Shown here: in pieces, positions 1-8,443 of the stretch
Layout: each line of letters begins with the position of its first letter
How positions within the stretch are numbered: position 1 is the stretch's first letter
NCBI GenBank assembly: GCA_947458455.1
Contig: CANGYJ010000003.1
Location: 124,001-188,000, forward strand
Reading direction: 5' to 3'
Source of the DNA: Verrucomicrobiaceae bacterium
GTDB taxonomy: Bacteria; Verrucomicrobiota; Verrucomicrobiia; Verrucomicrobiales; Verrucomicrobiaceae
Length of the DNA stretch: 64,000 bases
Program-made: the position numbers and the translations under genes
The notes under the pieces: generated by a model
Told to the model about the DNA's origin: nothing
What the model saw: only the letters and a program-made list of their open reading frames with translations
Database searches by the model: none

Positions 1-180
1 GCCTTCCGCATGCTTTTGAAGCCCACCATCCCGCTCATCGGCGTCGGCGGCATCGTCGAAGGTTCACATGCGGCGGAGAAGATCCAGCATGGAGCTGAGC
101 TTGTGCAGATTTACAGCGGCCTCGTCTTCCGTGGCCCCACCCTCATCCGCGAATCCCTCGCCGCGCTTTCCACGAAATAA
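1..180 (+). CDS. pyrD: Dihydroorotate dehydrogenase, C-terminal end (partial)
   Basis: The window opens inside this gene; the last 59 codons and a TAA stop are visible. The segment [11 protein letters not shown] followed by a [16 protein letters not shown] stretch is the phosphate/FMN-binding end of the class 2 (quinone-linked) dihydroorotate dehydrogenase barrel. That enzyme oxidises dihydroorotate to orotate in pyrimidine synthesis and passes electrons to quinone at the inner membrane. The class 2 assignment rests on this short C-terminal piece only; the N-terminal membrane helix and catalytic serine lie outside the window. The next gene starts 5 bases after the stop, so the two are probably cotranscribed. 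Confidence 0.85.
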   Translation, partial: AFRMLLKPTIPLIGVGGIVEGSHAAEKIQHGAELVQIYSGLVFRGPTLIRESLAALSTK

Positions 181-185
181 AAGCC

Positions 186-605
186 ATGCATACGCCCACG
201 ATTGAAACCCGCGAGGAGATCATGTTCTTCGACACCGACTGCGGTGGCGTCGTCCACAACATCGCCTACCTGCGCATGATCGAGACCGCCCGCACCCGCC
301 TGGCCGCGAAGCTCGGCATGAAACTGCGTGAGATGTCCGAGACGCAGATTTACCCCGTCGTCGTTCGCACGGAGATCGATTACAAACGCCCTGCCAAGCT
401 CGGCGATGAGATCGTCATTCACGGACGACTCGAAACCGTCGAGCGCGTCCGCTTCTGGTGCGCCTTTGAGGTTCGCCGCCCCGCCGATGACTCGCTGCTC
501 ATCACCTGCCGCCAATCCCTCGCCCTCGTCCAGATGCCGCAAGGCCGCCCGATGCGCCTGCCGGATGACTGGAGCGAAAAGTATGCGCACCTGATGAAGA
601 AGTGA
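186..605 (+). CDS. Acyl-CoA thioesterase, YbgC/4-hydroxybenzoyl-CoA thioesterase family (hotdog fold)
   Basis: This 139-residue protein has the family's usual length. Residues 17-28 read FFDTDCGGVVHN, which matches the catalytic signature of YbgC/FadM-type thioesterases (E/F-DTDxxGVVxHxxY), with the aspartate as catalytic residue. It should hydrolyse short-chain or aromatic acyl-CoA thioesters in the cytoplasm. The true substrate cannot be told from the sequence, and no tol-pal genes lie next to it. It follows pyrD after 5 bases, so it is probably in the same transcript. A strong palindrome directly after the stop (612-674) probably ends or stabilises that transcript. Confidence 0.85.
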   Translation: MHTPTIETREEIMFFDTDCGGVVHNIAYLRMIETARTRLAAKLGMKLREMSETQIYPVVVRTEIDYKRPAKLGDEIVIHGRLETVERVRFWCAFEVRRPADDSLLITCRQSLALVQMPQGRPMRLPDDWSEKYAHLMKK

Positions 606-611
606 GTCTGT

Positions 612-674
612 TTGTAGTTCGGGCTTCAGCCCGTTCTGCGGAACTCCAAAGACGGGCTGAAGCCCGAACTACAA
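612..674. repeat. Palindromic intergenic repeat (REP-like hairpin)
   Basis: Two perfect 23-base arms, 612-634 and 652-674, are separated by a 17-base loop; the core is TTCGGGCTTCAGCCCG. It lies between convergent genes (thioesterase ending at 605, esterase ending at 694). It is likely to act as a transcript end or RNA-stabilising hairpin. The shorter element at 62502-62517 has a related core. It has no T-tract, so it is not a classic intrinsic terminator. Confidence 0.8.
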
Positions 675-693
675 GCGAAGAACCGTCCACCGC

Positions 694-2817
694 TCACTGC
701 TTCGAGGCTGGCTCGCGGAGCTGGAGTTGTTTCTCCTTGCCGAGATTCTTCAAAAGCGTCGCCGGCCATTCCCACGAGGTTTTGTCCTTCGTGTAGATGA
801 CCACGCGCGTCTTGTCCGCGGCCATGGCGACGGCTTGGGGCAGGTCGAGGGTTTTGAGCACGTTGAGCAAAGCCGGGGCAGGGGAGACCTCGCCGTCCAC
901 GGTGCCATTGTGAGTCGTGGGAAGGTCGTGGAGGTCGAGGCGCTTGATGCCATCGGTGAAGAGGCTGGCATAGACGGCGTCGGCCGCCATATCGCGATGT
1001 GCCTGAATCCATAGCGGCGTGTCGTTGAGCCCCGAGATGCCGCGGATCGTCGCCACGGCCCGATGGATGTCCCACACGCGCATGCCATCCACGGTCTGCC
1101 CGAGGAGGTAAAAGCGACGCAGCCGCTGCGTCTGCGCTTTTTCGCTGCCCGACCATGCTGTCGGCCCCACGCCACGCGGGCACACATAGGCCATGCCCCA
1201 TTTGTTGGAGGTGAACATCTGCTTCTCCTGCTCGAAGGCCTTCTCATCGTCCGGCAGGCCGGGGAAGGCCTCCATGAGCTTGCCAAAGCGTTTGTGGTAG
1301 GTGGCGCAGAATGCGTCCCAACCTTCCTCATCGAGCACATTCAGCGCCACGAGCTCCAGATCCTCCGGACGCAACCCATCGCGATGCGTGATGAAGATGC
1401 GCAGGCGGTAGCCGGACTGTGGCTCGAAGTCGAAGGCGGACATCTCGATGCCATCCCGCACCATGCTGCCCTCCTGCGCCGCATTCACGCCGCCTGCATC
1501 CTGCGGCCAGCCGCGAAAGGTCTTTTCACTCAGCGACTTCAACCAGCCATCCTTCACCTGCTGCCAGTCCTTCTCATTCGTTGGCGGCGTGGGAGCCTTG
1601 GCCATCGGCACAAAGGTTTCGTCGATCTTGGTGTTTCGTTCGTCCTTCGGCAGGTCGGTAAAAACACGCAGCGCCTCAGGTTCCAGCCTCTTTTTCGCGC
1701 CTTCGTCGATCACCTGCATCGGGTCCGCGCCTTTGAGATGACGCTCCATCCAATGAAACGCGCCCATGTTCAGCGGCTGCAAATCTTTGTGCGGTCCCTC
1801 GGCCACTTGCAGGCCCAGATTTCCTTCCACACCGAGCATCTCATACACTCGCCGCACGTCCTGATAGAGGCGGAAAACACCGTCGATGGGGAAGATCGTG
1901 TCCTTATCTGTGTTCACCACCAGCAGCGGACGCGGCGCGGCGAGGGCCACGAGGCGTGAAAAGTCCCAGCGGTAGGTGTTCACGAAAAACATGCAGTCGC
2001 AGTGGCCCTCGACGCAGCCGTCGATCACCTGGTTTTGCAGATCGGTCACGCCCGCCGTGGGAGCGCTCGCCTTGATGCGCTCATCCAGCGCTGTGATCCA
2101 CCATGAGTAAGCTCCGCCGCCGCTGCGACCGGTCACGCCGAACTTCGTCTTGTCCACCTCGCTCCGTGTTTCGAGGTAATCCAGCGCTCGCATGCAGCTC
2201 CACGCTTCCAGCCCGGCGGGCGAGTAGCCACGCGAATACCACCACCAGCGGCCTTTGCTGTAGGTGCCGTGATGCTCGCCGCGAATCTCACCGAGCTGCA
2301 CCGTATCGATGATCAGGCAGGCATAGCCATGACGGGCAAACCAGGCACCATGATGCTCGTAGCCCGTTTTGTTTCCGAAGCTGATGCCGCCCTTCACCTT
2401 CAGCGCATGGCCGCAGACATACAGAATGGTCGGTAGCGGCTTCTCCACCTTCTCCGGCAGGTACAAATTCGCCGTCACATAAAGACCCGGCATAGATTGA
2501 AAGTGCAGTTTCTCCACGAGGTAACCCTCGCCCTTCACCTCGCCGGTTTTCACGGCGTTCAAAGGCGTGCGTTCCGGCATCGGATCGAGCCCCAGCATCT
2601 CCGCGAGCTGGCGGCGATACTCCGGCGCTTTGTTTTTCCAATCGTCTGCGTCTTTGATGTCCGCCACGCCGCCGTTTTGTGCCTGCTGCCGCGTCTCGCT
2701 GGCGAAGTAAGCGTTCAGCATGCGGTTCCCCGGCGTGTCCGGCGTTTTCTCCGGGTAAGGAGATTTCGCGCAGAGCGTGGCGGCGGCAAAAAGAAAAGCG
2801 GAGAACGTGAATCGCAT
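694..2817 (-). CDS. Secreted acetyl xylan esterase-like alpha/beta hydrolase (two-part, 707 aa)
   Basis: I start the protein at the ATG at 2817 because it gives a clean signal peptide (MRFTFSAFLFAAATLCA); the frame stays open 25 codons further upstream but that part has no signal-like character. Residues about 85-370 form an alpha/beta hydrolase of the acetyl-xylan-esterase/dienelactone-hydrolase type. The nucleophile elbow is GRSGGG (Ser 232), the acid is in NTDKD (304 or 306), and the likely histidine is 343 in GPHKD. The C-terminal half (about 380-707) does not match anything I recognise. The protein is probably exported and removes ester groups from plant or algal polysaccharide. It is monocistronic and convergent with the upstream thioesterase. 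Confidence 0.8.
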   Translation of the reverse strand: MRFTFSAFLFAAATLCAKSPYPEKTPDTPGNRMLNAYFASETRQQAQNGGVADIKDADDWKNKAPEYRRQLAEMLGLDPMPERTPLNAVKTGEVKGEGYLVEKLHFQSMPGLYVTANLYLPEKVEKPLPTILYVCGHALKVKGGISFGNKTGYEHHGAWFARHGYACLIIDTVQLGEIRGEHHGTYSKGRWWWYSRGYSPAGLEAWSCMRALDYLETRSEVDKTKFGVTGRSGGGAYSWWITALDERIKASAPTAGVTDLQNQVIDGCVEGHCDCMFFVNTYRWDFSRLVALAAPRPLLVVNTDKDTIFPIDGVFRLYQDVRRVYEMLGVEGNLGLQVAEGPHKDLQPLNMGAFHWMERHLKGADPMQVIDEGAKKRLEPEALRVFTDLPKDERNTKIDETFVPMAKAPTPPTNEKDWQQVKDGWLKSLSEKTFRGWPQDAGGVNAAQEGSMVRDGIEMSAFDFEPQSGYRLRIFITHRDGLRPEDLELVALNVLDEEGWDAFCATYHKRFGKLMEAFPGLPDDEKAFEQEKQMFTSNKWGMAYVCPRGVGPTAWSGSEKAQTQRLRRFYLLGQTVDGMRVWDIHRAVATIRGISGLNDTPLWIQAHRDMAADAVYASLFTDGIKRLDLHDLPTTHNGTVDGEVSPAPALLNVLKTLDLPQAVAMAADKTRVVIYTKDKTSWEWPATLLKNLGKEKQLQLREPASKQ

Positions 2818-2932
2818 GGCTGGACTCAAACGGTCGGCGCGGCTGGCTATTGCCTTCGCCAAAACTCGGCAACAAATGCCTTGCATCCACACTCAACTGG
2901 CTATGATCCGCGCCCTGCAAATCGCAGACCCT

Positions 2933-3017
2933 GCTCGGGTGGCGGAATTGGTATACGCGCAAGACTAAGGATCTTGTGCCGAAAGGCTTAAGGGTTCGAG
3001 TCCCTTCCCGAGCACCA
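2933..3017 (+). tRNA. tRNA-Leu (anticodon AAG), CCA encoded
   Basis: The acceptor arms GCTCGGG (2933-2939) and CCCGAGC (3007-3013) pair perfectly, the discriminator is A, and CCA is encoded at 3015-3017. The anticodon stem CAAGA/TCTTG encloses the loop CTAAGGA, giving anticodon AAG at 2967-2969. The long variable arm (tgccgaaaggctt) and the D-arm GGTATACG support a class II leucine tRNA. AAG is uncommon in bacteria, where GAG normally reads CUC and CUU; A34 would need conversion to inosine to read both codons. Confidence 0.93.
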
Positions 3018-3122
3018 CTACTCTTCACAGAGGAGTGGCCTTTGCCCGTCGCTTTCACGCAATGAGGCTCGCACTGAAAGATGACGGTGCCTCACCGCGA
3101 CTCCTGAGCTCGTTTTCCAACC

Positions 3123-4562
3123 ATGAAATCATCGCTCTCCCTGCTCTTCGCTCTGGCCACGGTCTCCGTGGGCTTGGCGACCGATAACAACACCCCGCCG
3201 GAGGGCTTCACCGCCCTCTTCAACGGCAAGGACCTCTCCGGCTGGTATGGCTGGGGCACGCAAGATCCCACCGACCTGTGGAAAATGACGCCCGACGAAC
3301 AGGCGGCCTACAAAAAGAAATCCATCGAAGGCGGCCTCACCGATGCCAAGGGCAACGACAAGGGCGATCACCTCAACGCCCACTGGAAAGTCGAAAACGG
3401 CGAGCTCGTGAACGACGGCAAAGGCCTCTACCTCACCACCGACAAGGACTACGGCGATTTTGAGCTATGGGTCGATTACAAGATGCTTCCTCTCGGCGAT
3501 AGTGGCATCTACCTGCGCGGCATCCCGCAGGTGCAGATTTGGGACTTCACCGAGAAGGACGAGAAAGCCGTCTCGCTCGGCAAGCCCTTCGGCTCCGGCG
3601 GTCTTTGGAACAACAAGAACCCCGAAGGCAAGAACCCGCTCAAGCTCATGGACAAGCCGCTGGGCGAGTGGAACCGCTTCCACGTCAAAATGATCGGCGA
3701 GCGTGCCACGATCACCTTCAATGGCGAAGTCGTCGTGAAGAACGCCGTGCTCGAAAACTTCTTCGCCAACCGCAAAGCCGGTTACCAGGCCTATGGCAAG
3801 GTGGAGGCCAAGGACGCCGGTGCGAAGAAGCCGAACGGATGGATGGTCGATCCCGCCTTTTCCAAAGGCCCCATCCAGCTCCAAACGCACGGCAGCGAGA
3901 TCCGCTGGCGCAATGTCTTCATCCGCGAAATCCCCGGTGAAGAGGTGAACAAGGAACTCGATGCCCGCTGGGCCGAGGATGGCTTCGTCGAGCACATCAA
4001 CGGCAAGGACTTGAGCAACTGGCAGGGGGCCGTGGACAGCTACGAAGTCGTGGACGGTGCCATCACCTGCAAGCCCGGCAAAGGCGGCGATCTCCTCACG
4101 ATGGATGAATTCGAAAACGGCATCATCCGCGTCGAGTTCAAGCTGCCGAAGGCCGGCAACAACGGCATCGCGCTTCGCACACCTCTCGGCGGTCACTCCG
4201 CCGCCGATGGGCTCGAACTCCAGGTGATCGACAGCGATGGCTACAACGAAAAACAGGCCGCCGCTGGCAAGAAGGGCCTCGAACCTTATCAATACCACGG
4301 CTCCATCTACCACTGCGTCGGCGCGAAGCACGGCTACCTCCGCCCCGTCGGCGAGTGGAACTTCCAGGAGATCGAAATCCAAGGCCAAAAGATCAAAGTG
4401 ACCCTCAACGGCACCAAGATCCTCGATGCCGACATCGCCACCTTTGACCGCAGCCAGATCAAACACCCCCCGAAAGGCCTCGACCGCACCCGCGGCCACA
4501 TCGGCTTCGCCGGTCACAGTGATCCGGTCGTCTTCCGCAGCTTCAAAGTGAAGAAGATGTGA
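3123..4562 (+). CDS. Secreted two-domain DUF1080 protein (3-keto-disaccharide hydrolase-like)
   Basis: The 479-residue protein starts with a signal peptide (MKSSLSLLFALATVSVGLA) and carries two copies of the DUF1080 concanavalin-like fold. The first spans about residues 28-240 (opening FTALFNGKDLSGWYGWG) and the second about 288-478 (opening FVEHINGKDLSNWQGA). DUF1080 proteins include 3-keto-glycoside hydrolases and many uncharacterised exported proteins of Verrucomicrobiota and Planctomycetota. The role here is probably periplasmic or extracellular glycan breakdown, but the substrate is unknown. A strong bidirectional terminator follows at 4575-4612. Confidence 0.88.
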   Translation: MKSSLSLLFALATVSVGLATDNNTPPEGFTALFNGKDLSGWYGWGTQDPTDLWKMTPDEQAAYKKKSIEGGLTDAKGNDKGDHLNAHWKVENGELVNDGKGLYLTTDKDYGDFELWVDYKMLPLGDSGIYLRGIPQVQIWDFTEKDEKAVSLGKPFGSGGLWNNKNPEGKNPLKLMDKPLGEWNRFHVKMIGERATITFNGEVVVKNAVLENFFANRKAGYQAYGKVEAKDAGAKKPNGWMVDPAFSKGPIQLQTHGSEIRWRNVFIREIPGEEVNKELDARWAEDGFVEHINGKDLSNWQGAVDSYEVVDGAITCKPGKGGDLLTMDEFENGIIRVEFKLPKAGNNGIALRTPLGGHSAADGLELQVIDSDGYNEKQAAAGKKGLEPYQYHGSIYHCVGAKHGYLRPVGEWNFQEIEIQGQKIKVTLNGTKILDADIATFDRSQIKHPPKGLDRTRGHIGFAGHSDPVVFRSFKVKKM

Positions 4563-4574
4563 GGTGAATGAATC

Positions 4575-4612
4575 ACAAAAAAGGCCGGGAGGAGACTCCC
4601 GGCCTTTTTTGT
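4575..4612. terminator. Bidirectional intrinsic terminator
   Basis: The hairpin arms CCGGGAG (4585-4591) and CTCCCGG (4596-4602), extended by GG/CC, are flanked by an A-tract on the left and a T-tract on the right. It can therefore end transcription from both sides. It sits between the convergent DUF1080 gene and the kinase-like gene ending at 4621. Confidence 0.92.
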
Positions 4613-4620
4613 GGCGGCGT

Positions 4621-5301
4621 TCAATCCGGCATCGGCCAGACGATGAGGTCGATGGGGTAGAGCTGGCCGTCAGCGCTGCTTTTGATGAAGTTGGTGTCAT
4701 TCGCATCGAAGGCTCCGATGCCATCACGCTGCCAGGCATGGTCACGCAGCGTCACGACGACTTCGCGGTGCTCACGCAGCGGCTCCCAGCCGTTGCGCAG
4801 CATCCAGTCACGGATCTCCGCGTCCGTCGGCGTGGTGCCAGCGATGAAACGCTGCGCCAGCAGCATACCCACACCCTCACCGATGAGCGATTCGACTGTG
4901 CAGCCAAATCCCAAATGCTCCCAACTCAGCCGCTCACGCTCCACCGCCTGCTCCATGGTTCCTGGGCCATAGTCGATCATGCCGCGGGGATTTCGGACGA
5001 GGATGCATCCGAAGCCCGCCGTGCCATAGCCATTCTCCTCGCGGCCACGGAGTTTGATGATGTTAGCGGGATGCAGGCGGTCATCGAATAGAACAGCCTC
5101 TCCCCGGCTGCCGATCACCGAAAATCGGGAGCCAGCCGGTCCGAGTGATTCCCAATCCACGGTGCCATTGATCCTGCGACTGAGGATTTGCGCCACATCG
5201 AGCCAGCCTCCGCGTTTTTTGGCCAGCCGTTCGATTTCACGCTCCGCCGCCGGACCATCAAGCAACTGTGCGAAGTCGCGCTGGCTGAGCATGGGTGCCA
5301 T
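4621..5301 (-). CDS. Kinase-like protein of the polyvalent-protein kinase type (copy A)
   Basis: The product is a 226-residue cytoplasmic protein of unknown function. Its C-terminal half aligns by eye with two other proteins of this window (inside nspC near 22000, and 53849-54541). Shared landmarks are an early G-x-E-x-V strand leading to a lysine (IIKLRG), a LLAQRFIAG strand, T-D-A-E-I then a WM-RNGW helix, and a final FDANDTNFI followed by GQLYPIDL. The last two resemble the catalytic loop (D-x4-N) and metal-binding aspartate of protein-kinase-like folds seen in mobile-element polyvalent proteins. The kinase reading is inference; the mutual similarity is seen directly. The start at 5301 lies inside the 3' end of an upstream 70-codon frame (5258-5470), which suggests translational coupling. 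In this frame a stop lies just upstream of 5301. Confidence 0.6.
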   Translation of the reverse strand: MAPMLSQRDFAQLLDGPAAEREIERLAKKRGGWLDVAQILSRRINGTVDWESLGPAGSRFSVIGSRGEAVLFDDRLHPANIIKLRGREENGYGTAGFGCILVRNPRGMIDYGPGTMEQAVERERLSWEHLGFGCTVESLIGEGVGMLLAQRFIAGTTPTDAEIRDWMLRNGWEPLREHREVVVTLRDHAWQRDGIGAFDANDTNFIKSSADGQLYPIDLIVWPMPD

Positions 5302-5470
5302 GGAGCTGGGCTTTCATTTGAACGGACATATCGCCTTCCTCATCATCCCGCAGATGGCGGCGCACTTGCTGATACTTTTCCTCATAACTTAGCTCCCGCT
5401 CATTCGGTGGCGGGAGGCGCAGCTTCGCTCCGGGGGGGGGAAGCTGAATGTTGGAAAGGTCGGTAGGCAT
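5258..5470 (-). CDS. Small hypothetical protein overlapping the kinase-like gene
   Basis: This 70-codon frame starts at 5470 and overlaps the 5' end of the kinase-like gene by 44 bases in another frame. The first 50 residues look protein-like (MPTDLSNIQLPPPGAKLRLP, then a charged ELSYEEKYQQVRRHLRDDEE helix); the end, where it overlaps, is low in character. I do not recognise a family. The position, directly before and overlapping the kinase-like start, resembles a two-gene module. It could also be a chance frame. Confidence 0.4.
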   Translation of the reverse strand: MPTDLSNIQLPPPGAKLRLPPPNERELSYEEKYQQVRRHLRDDEEGDMSVQMKAQLHGTHAQPARLRTVA

Positions 5471-5519
5471 GCGCAGATGCTAACTCCCGAGATCGGAAAC
5501 GCAACCCGTGATCCAGCCC

Positions 5520-7166
5520 TCACGCCCTCCGCGTCTCCTTCGCCAAGTCTCTGAACTTCACCGCCTCGGCGCTCAGCTCGGCTTTCTCACGCATCTGCGG
5601 CGTCGAATACGGGAAGCGGGTGCGCCAGTTGGCATCGCTGACGACGCCGGGGACGTTGAAGCGGTCGGTCATGCTGAAGAGATCGGTGATCATGATGGCG
5701 GCATAGCGGCTGGCGCTGGCGAGGAGGCCGCGCATGAGCTGCCATTTGATCGTGTCGTTGTAGGCCGGGTAATCATTCATGGGCAGCATGCTGGCGAATT
5801 CGGCCAGCAGGCGCATCTCGCGGCCGGCTTTCATGCGGTCTTCGTGCTCGGGGGCGTGGTGCATGTGGTGGCGGCAGCCATCCCAGATCGCGGCCATGGG
5901 CGGGTGATCGTGCGTGGCGTAGGTGGTGAAGCTGCACTCGTCGTAGGTGAGGCCGGAGATAGCCTTGTCATCGGGCGTGACCTCCCACTGCGGCACTTTG
6001 AAGCCGGGAATGCCGCGCTCCAGCAGATGCGGGCGCACGTAGTCCGGCACCGCGCCGAGATCCTCTCCCACGACTTCGGCCCCCTGGGCGGCGTCCTGGA
6101 TCATGCGCAGGTATTTGTCGCCCGCGGCACGATTGGCGGCGCAGTGCTCCGGGGTGTCGTCGGCGTGCTCGATGTAATGCGGCAGTGGGCCGCCGGTGCG
6201 GGCCCTAGCTTCTTCTTCGGTGAGCGGGAGGAATTCGGCATTCCGCTGCGGACGCCAGGGGAAGCCATAGATGCGGTAAAAGCCCAGCACGTGATCGATG
6301 CGGAAGATGTGGAAGACATCGGTGAGCTTCGCGATGCGCTGACGCCACCACGCGAAGCCATCCGCCTCCATCACCTCCCAGCGATAGAGCGGGATGCCCC
6401 AGTTCTGACCCCATTTTTGGACGAAGAGATCGTCTTTGAAGATCTTCTCCGGCGGAGCGCCGCCGCTCCAGCCGAGGTTGAAGAGGTGCGGATTGGCGAA
6501 GACATCGGCGCTGTAGTAGTTCACGCCGATGGGGATGTCCCCCATGAGGCGCACGCCGATTTTCGTGCCGTATTGGTTCAGCTCACGCCACTGCGTGAAG
6601 GCGATCCACTGCACCCACGCATGGTACGTGGCCTCCGGTCCGTCGGGATCGACGCGGCTGCGGGCATCGGCGGGCCAGTGATCCCAGAGTTCGTTGCCGT
6701 GCTGGTCGATGAGCGTGCGGAAGATGGTGTAGTCCTTCAGCCACGCAGCCTCGGCCTCGCAGAAGGTGGCAAAGGCCTTCGCGCGGGTTTTGTTTTTGCC
6801 AAAGCGGGAGAAGGCGAGCTGGAGCAGCTTGGTCTTCACGCGGCGGGCGGCGGGGAAGTTCACCAGATCGCCGCTGAAGTCCTCGCCCGCCTTCGCGGTG
6901 GCGATGTCGGCGGTGGTCAGCTCTGGCAGCGTGTAAAGGGAGATCTCCAGTAGCACCGGATCGAGCGCCACGGAGCTGATGGCATTGTAAGGGCTGTTGT
7001 CGGGGCCGGTCTCGTTGATGGGCAGCAGTTGGACAAAGCCGATGCCATGCTCCGCCGCCCAGTCCATGAGCTGGCGCAGTGCCCGGGTATCGCCAATGCC
7101 AAAGTCATGGTCATGGCGGAGGGCAAAAACAGGCGCGAGGATGCCAGCGGAGCGTTGGGGAGTCAT
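5520..7166 (-). CDS. malQ: 4-alpha-glucanotransferase (amylomaltase, GH77)
   Basis: The 548-residue protein has the family length and motifs. The N-terminal substrate-binding part reads PVFALRHDHDFGIGD. The catalytic nucleophile is in FRIDHVLGFYR, the acid/base is in GEDLGAVP, and the transition-state aspartate is in THDHPP. It transfers alpha-1,4-glucan segments between maltodextrins and works with glycogen metabolism in the cytoplasm. It is monocistronic. Its 5' end, about 46 codons plus about 75 bases of upstream DNA, is duplicated at 13160-13371. Confidence 0.95.
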   Translation of the reverse strand: MTPQRSAGILAPVFALRHDHDFGIGDTRALRQLMDWAAEHGIGFVQLLPINETGPDNSPYNAISSVALDPVLLEISLYTLPELTTADIATAKAGEDFSGDLVNFPAARRVKTKLLQLAFSRFGKNKTRAKAFATFCEAEAAWLKDYTIFRTLIDQHGNELWDHWPADARSRVDPDGPEATYHAWVQWIAFTQWRELNQYGTKIGVRLMGDIPIGVNYYSADVFANPHLFNLGWSGGAPPEKIFKDDLFVQKWGQNWGIPLYRWEVMEADGFAWWRQRIAKLTDVFHIFRIDHVLGFYRIYGFPWRPQRNAEFLPLTEEEARARTGGPLPHYIEHADDTPEHCAANRAAGDKYLRMIQDAAQGAEVVGEDLGAVPDYVRPHLLERGIPGFKVPQWEVTPDDKAISGLTYDECSFTTYATHDHPPMAAIWDGCRHHMHHAPEHEDRMKAGREMRLLAEFASMLPMNDYPAYNDTIKWQLMRGLLASASRYAAIMITDLFSMTDRFNVPGVVSDANWRTRFPYSTPQMREKAELSAEAVKFRDLAKETRRA

Positions 7167-7320
7167 AAAAGAACCGCGAGGATGCGGCGGCCAGTCACGA
7201 GATGCAAATGGCGTGCCGGGTGTCAGGTAAATTGGAGAAGGTGATCGGCCTGCGCGGCACGGCGGGCAGCTGGCAACAGGTCAAGGCGATGAAGCAGCCG
7301 GGAACAGGCCGGCAAAAAAG

Positions 7321-7346
7321 AACCCGTGCTGCTGGCAGCACGGGTT
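7321..7346 (-). terminator. Intrinsic terminator of the outer-membrane protein gene
   Basis: Perfect 11-base arms at 7321-7331 and 7336-7346 enclose a CTGG loop. Read on the minus strand the hairpin is followed by a T-rich run (A-tract at 7314-7320 on the plus strand). It lies 66 bases past the stop of the gene at 7412-8236. The rest of 7167-7411 shows no gene. Confidence 0.85.
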
Positions 7347-7411
7347 GGGTTTGAGGGACATCTGAGAGCGATCCAGCGCACAGAACACACGGGTCGCGAT
7401 GCATGCCAAAA

Positions 7412-8236
7412 TCAGGTGGGTGGCAGGGGGGCGGGTGCCGGCGTCTGGGCCCGTGGGCCGGAGATAGCGGCTCCGCCCGTGCCGGAGAAGATGCTCGTGA
7501 TGTTTTCCGGGTCATCCTGACGGTGACGTGCCTTGAGGGGCTTATCGCCGCCAAAGTAGATGCGCAGACCGCCGGTCAACTGGCGGAAATCATTGTCCCC
7601 AAGGCCACCGTCCACAAACACGCTCATTCCGCGCACCGGCGTCTGATATTCCAGGCCCACGATGCAGAAGTTCTTGCCAAAGCGGTTCTGCCACTCAGCG
7701 GAGATCATCAGATTGTCGATGGGGTAGGCCGCCGCGTAAACACGTGCCGCCACAAAATCACGTGAGGTATTCACTCGCGGGGCAAAGGCGGAGGGCACCC
7801 GCGTATCAAAGTTGTTGTAGCCGGCGAAAGCCCCCAACGTGAAGTGCTTGAAATAGAGTTCCCCTTCCACGCCCACGAGCACGTCGTTGAAGTCCGTGCT
7901 TTGAATCGCTCCAGCAGCCAGGCCGAGCAGGTATTTCGAAGGATCGCGGCGGAAGAAGTGGGCACCGTAGCCATAGATGTCGGTCTCAAAGCCGCGGGCA
8001 TACAGGCCGTCGAGCTGCAGGCCGTAATTTTGGCCAACAGGCAAGGAGAGGGCGGCGTTCGTGCCCCGGATGTAGCTGCGGTTCACCGCACCATAAAAGG
8101 AGTCCACCTTGCCATTGAGGCCGGAGACAGCGGGCTGATCCGCGGCAGCGGCGATCGTGGGGGCGGACGGGGTGCCGGCATGGGAGACGACAACCAAAGC
8201 CAAGGAGGACAGGAAAGTGAGCAGCGTGTTCTTCAT
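7412..8236 (-). CDS. Probable outer-membrane beta-barrel protein
   Basis: I start at the ATG at 8236, which gives a signal peptide (MKNTLLTFLSSLALVVVSHA); the frame is open 21 codons further upstream. The mature part of the 274-residue protein alternates hydrophobic and polar residues with many G-Y/F pairs (YGLQLDGLYARGFE, YLLGLAAGAIQ, FTLGAFAGYNNF, GLRIYFGGD). That is the pattern of short amphipathic strands in outer-membrane barrels. The last 40 residues are a disordered, proline/alanine-rich tail. Function is unknown. The gene is divergent from the secreted-protein gene at 8444. Confidence 0.7.
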   Translation of the reverse strand: MKNTLLTFLSSLALVVVSHAGTPSAPTIAAAADQPAVSGLNGKVDSFYGAVNRSYIRGTNAALSLPVGQNYGLQLDGLYARGFETDIYGYGAHFFRRDPSKYLLGLAAGAIQSTDFNDVLVGVEGELYFKHFTLGAFAGYNNFDTRVPSAFAPRVNTSRDFVAARVYAAAYPIDNLMISAEWQNRFGKNFCIVGLEYQTPVRGMSVFVDGGLGDNDFRQLTGGLRIYFGGDKPLKARHRQDDPENITSIFSGTGGAAISGPRAQTPAPAPLPPT

Positions 8237-8352
8237 GAGGAGGCAGCGTCTACACGCCCACCCCGGCTCATGCAAAATGAATTTGGGGCAACCCACCAAA
8301 AAACAAGCCGGCAGCCAGGGTGGGTGGGGAGGCGAAAAAAGTTTTCAGATTC

Positions 8353-8365
8353 GGCACAAGTTCCG
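8353..8365 (+). promoter_or_regulatory. Shared upstream motif GGCACAAGTTCCG
   Basis: This motif lies 79 bases before the start of the secreted-protein gene at 8444. A near-identical motif (TGCACAAGTTCCG, 11866-11878) precedes the secreted-protein gene at 11937, and both are followed by a C/G-rich stretch ending GGCATC or TGCATC. It may be part of a promoter or an activator site. The role is inference. Confidence 0.35.
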
Positions 8366-8443
8366 GACCGGGGCGGCATCCGAAGGGGGTAAGCGCGCTA
8401 AAGCCGCTTCAAACCATCATCCAAACATCCACTCCCCTCCGCC

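Noticed and set aside
3465-4745. A long minus-strand open frame over the DUF1080 gene
   Set aside because: Composition (D, E, V, L, A in blocks) is typical of the reverse of a GC-rich gene, and it runs through the terminator at 4575-4612.
5508-6953. A 481-codon open frame antisense to malQ
   Set aside because: It mirrors malQ, has G/V/A/E-rich shadow composition and no recognisable domain.
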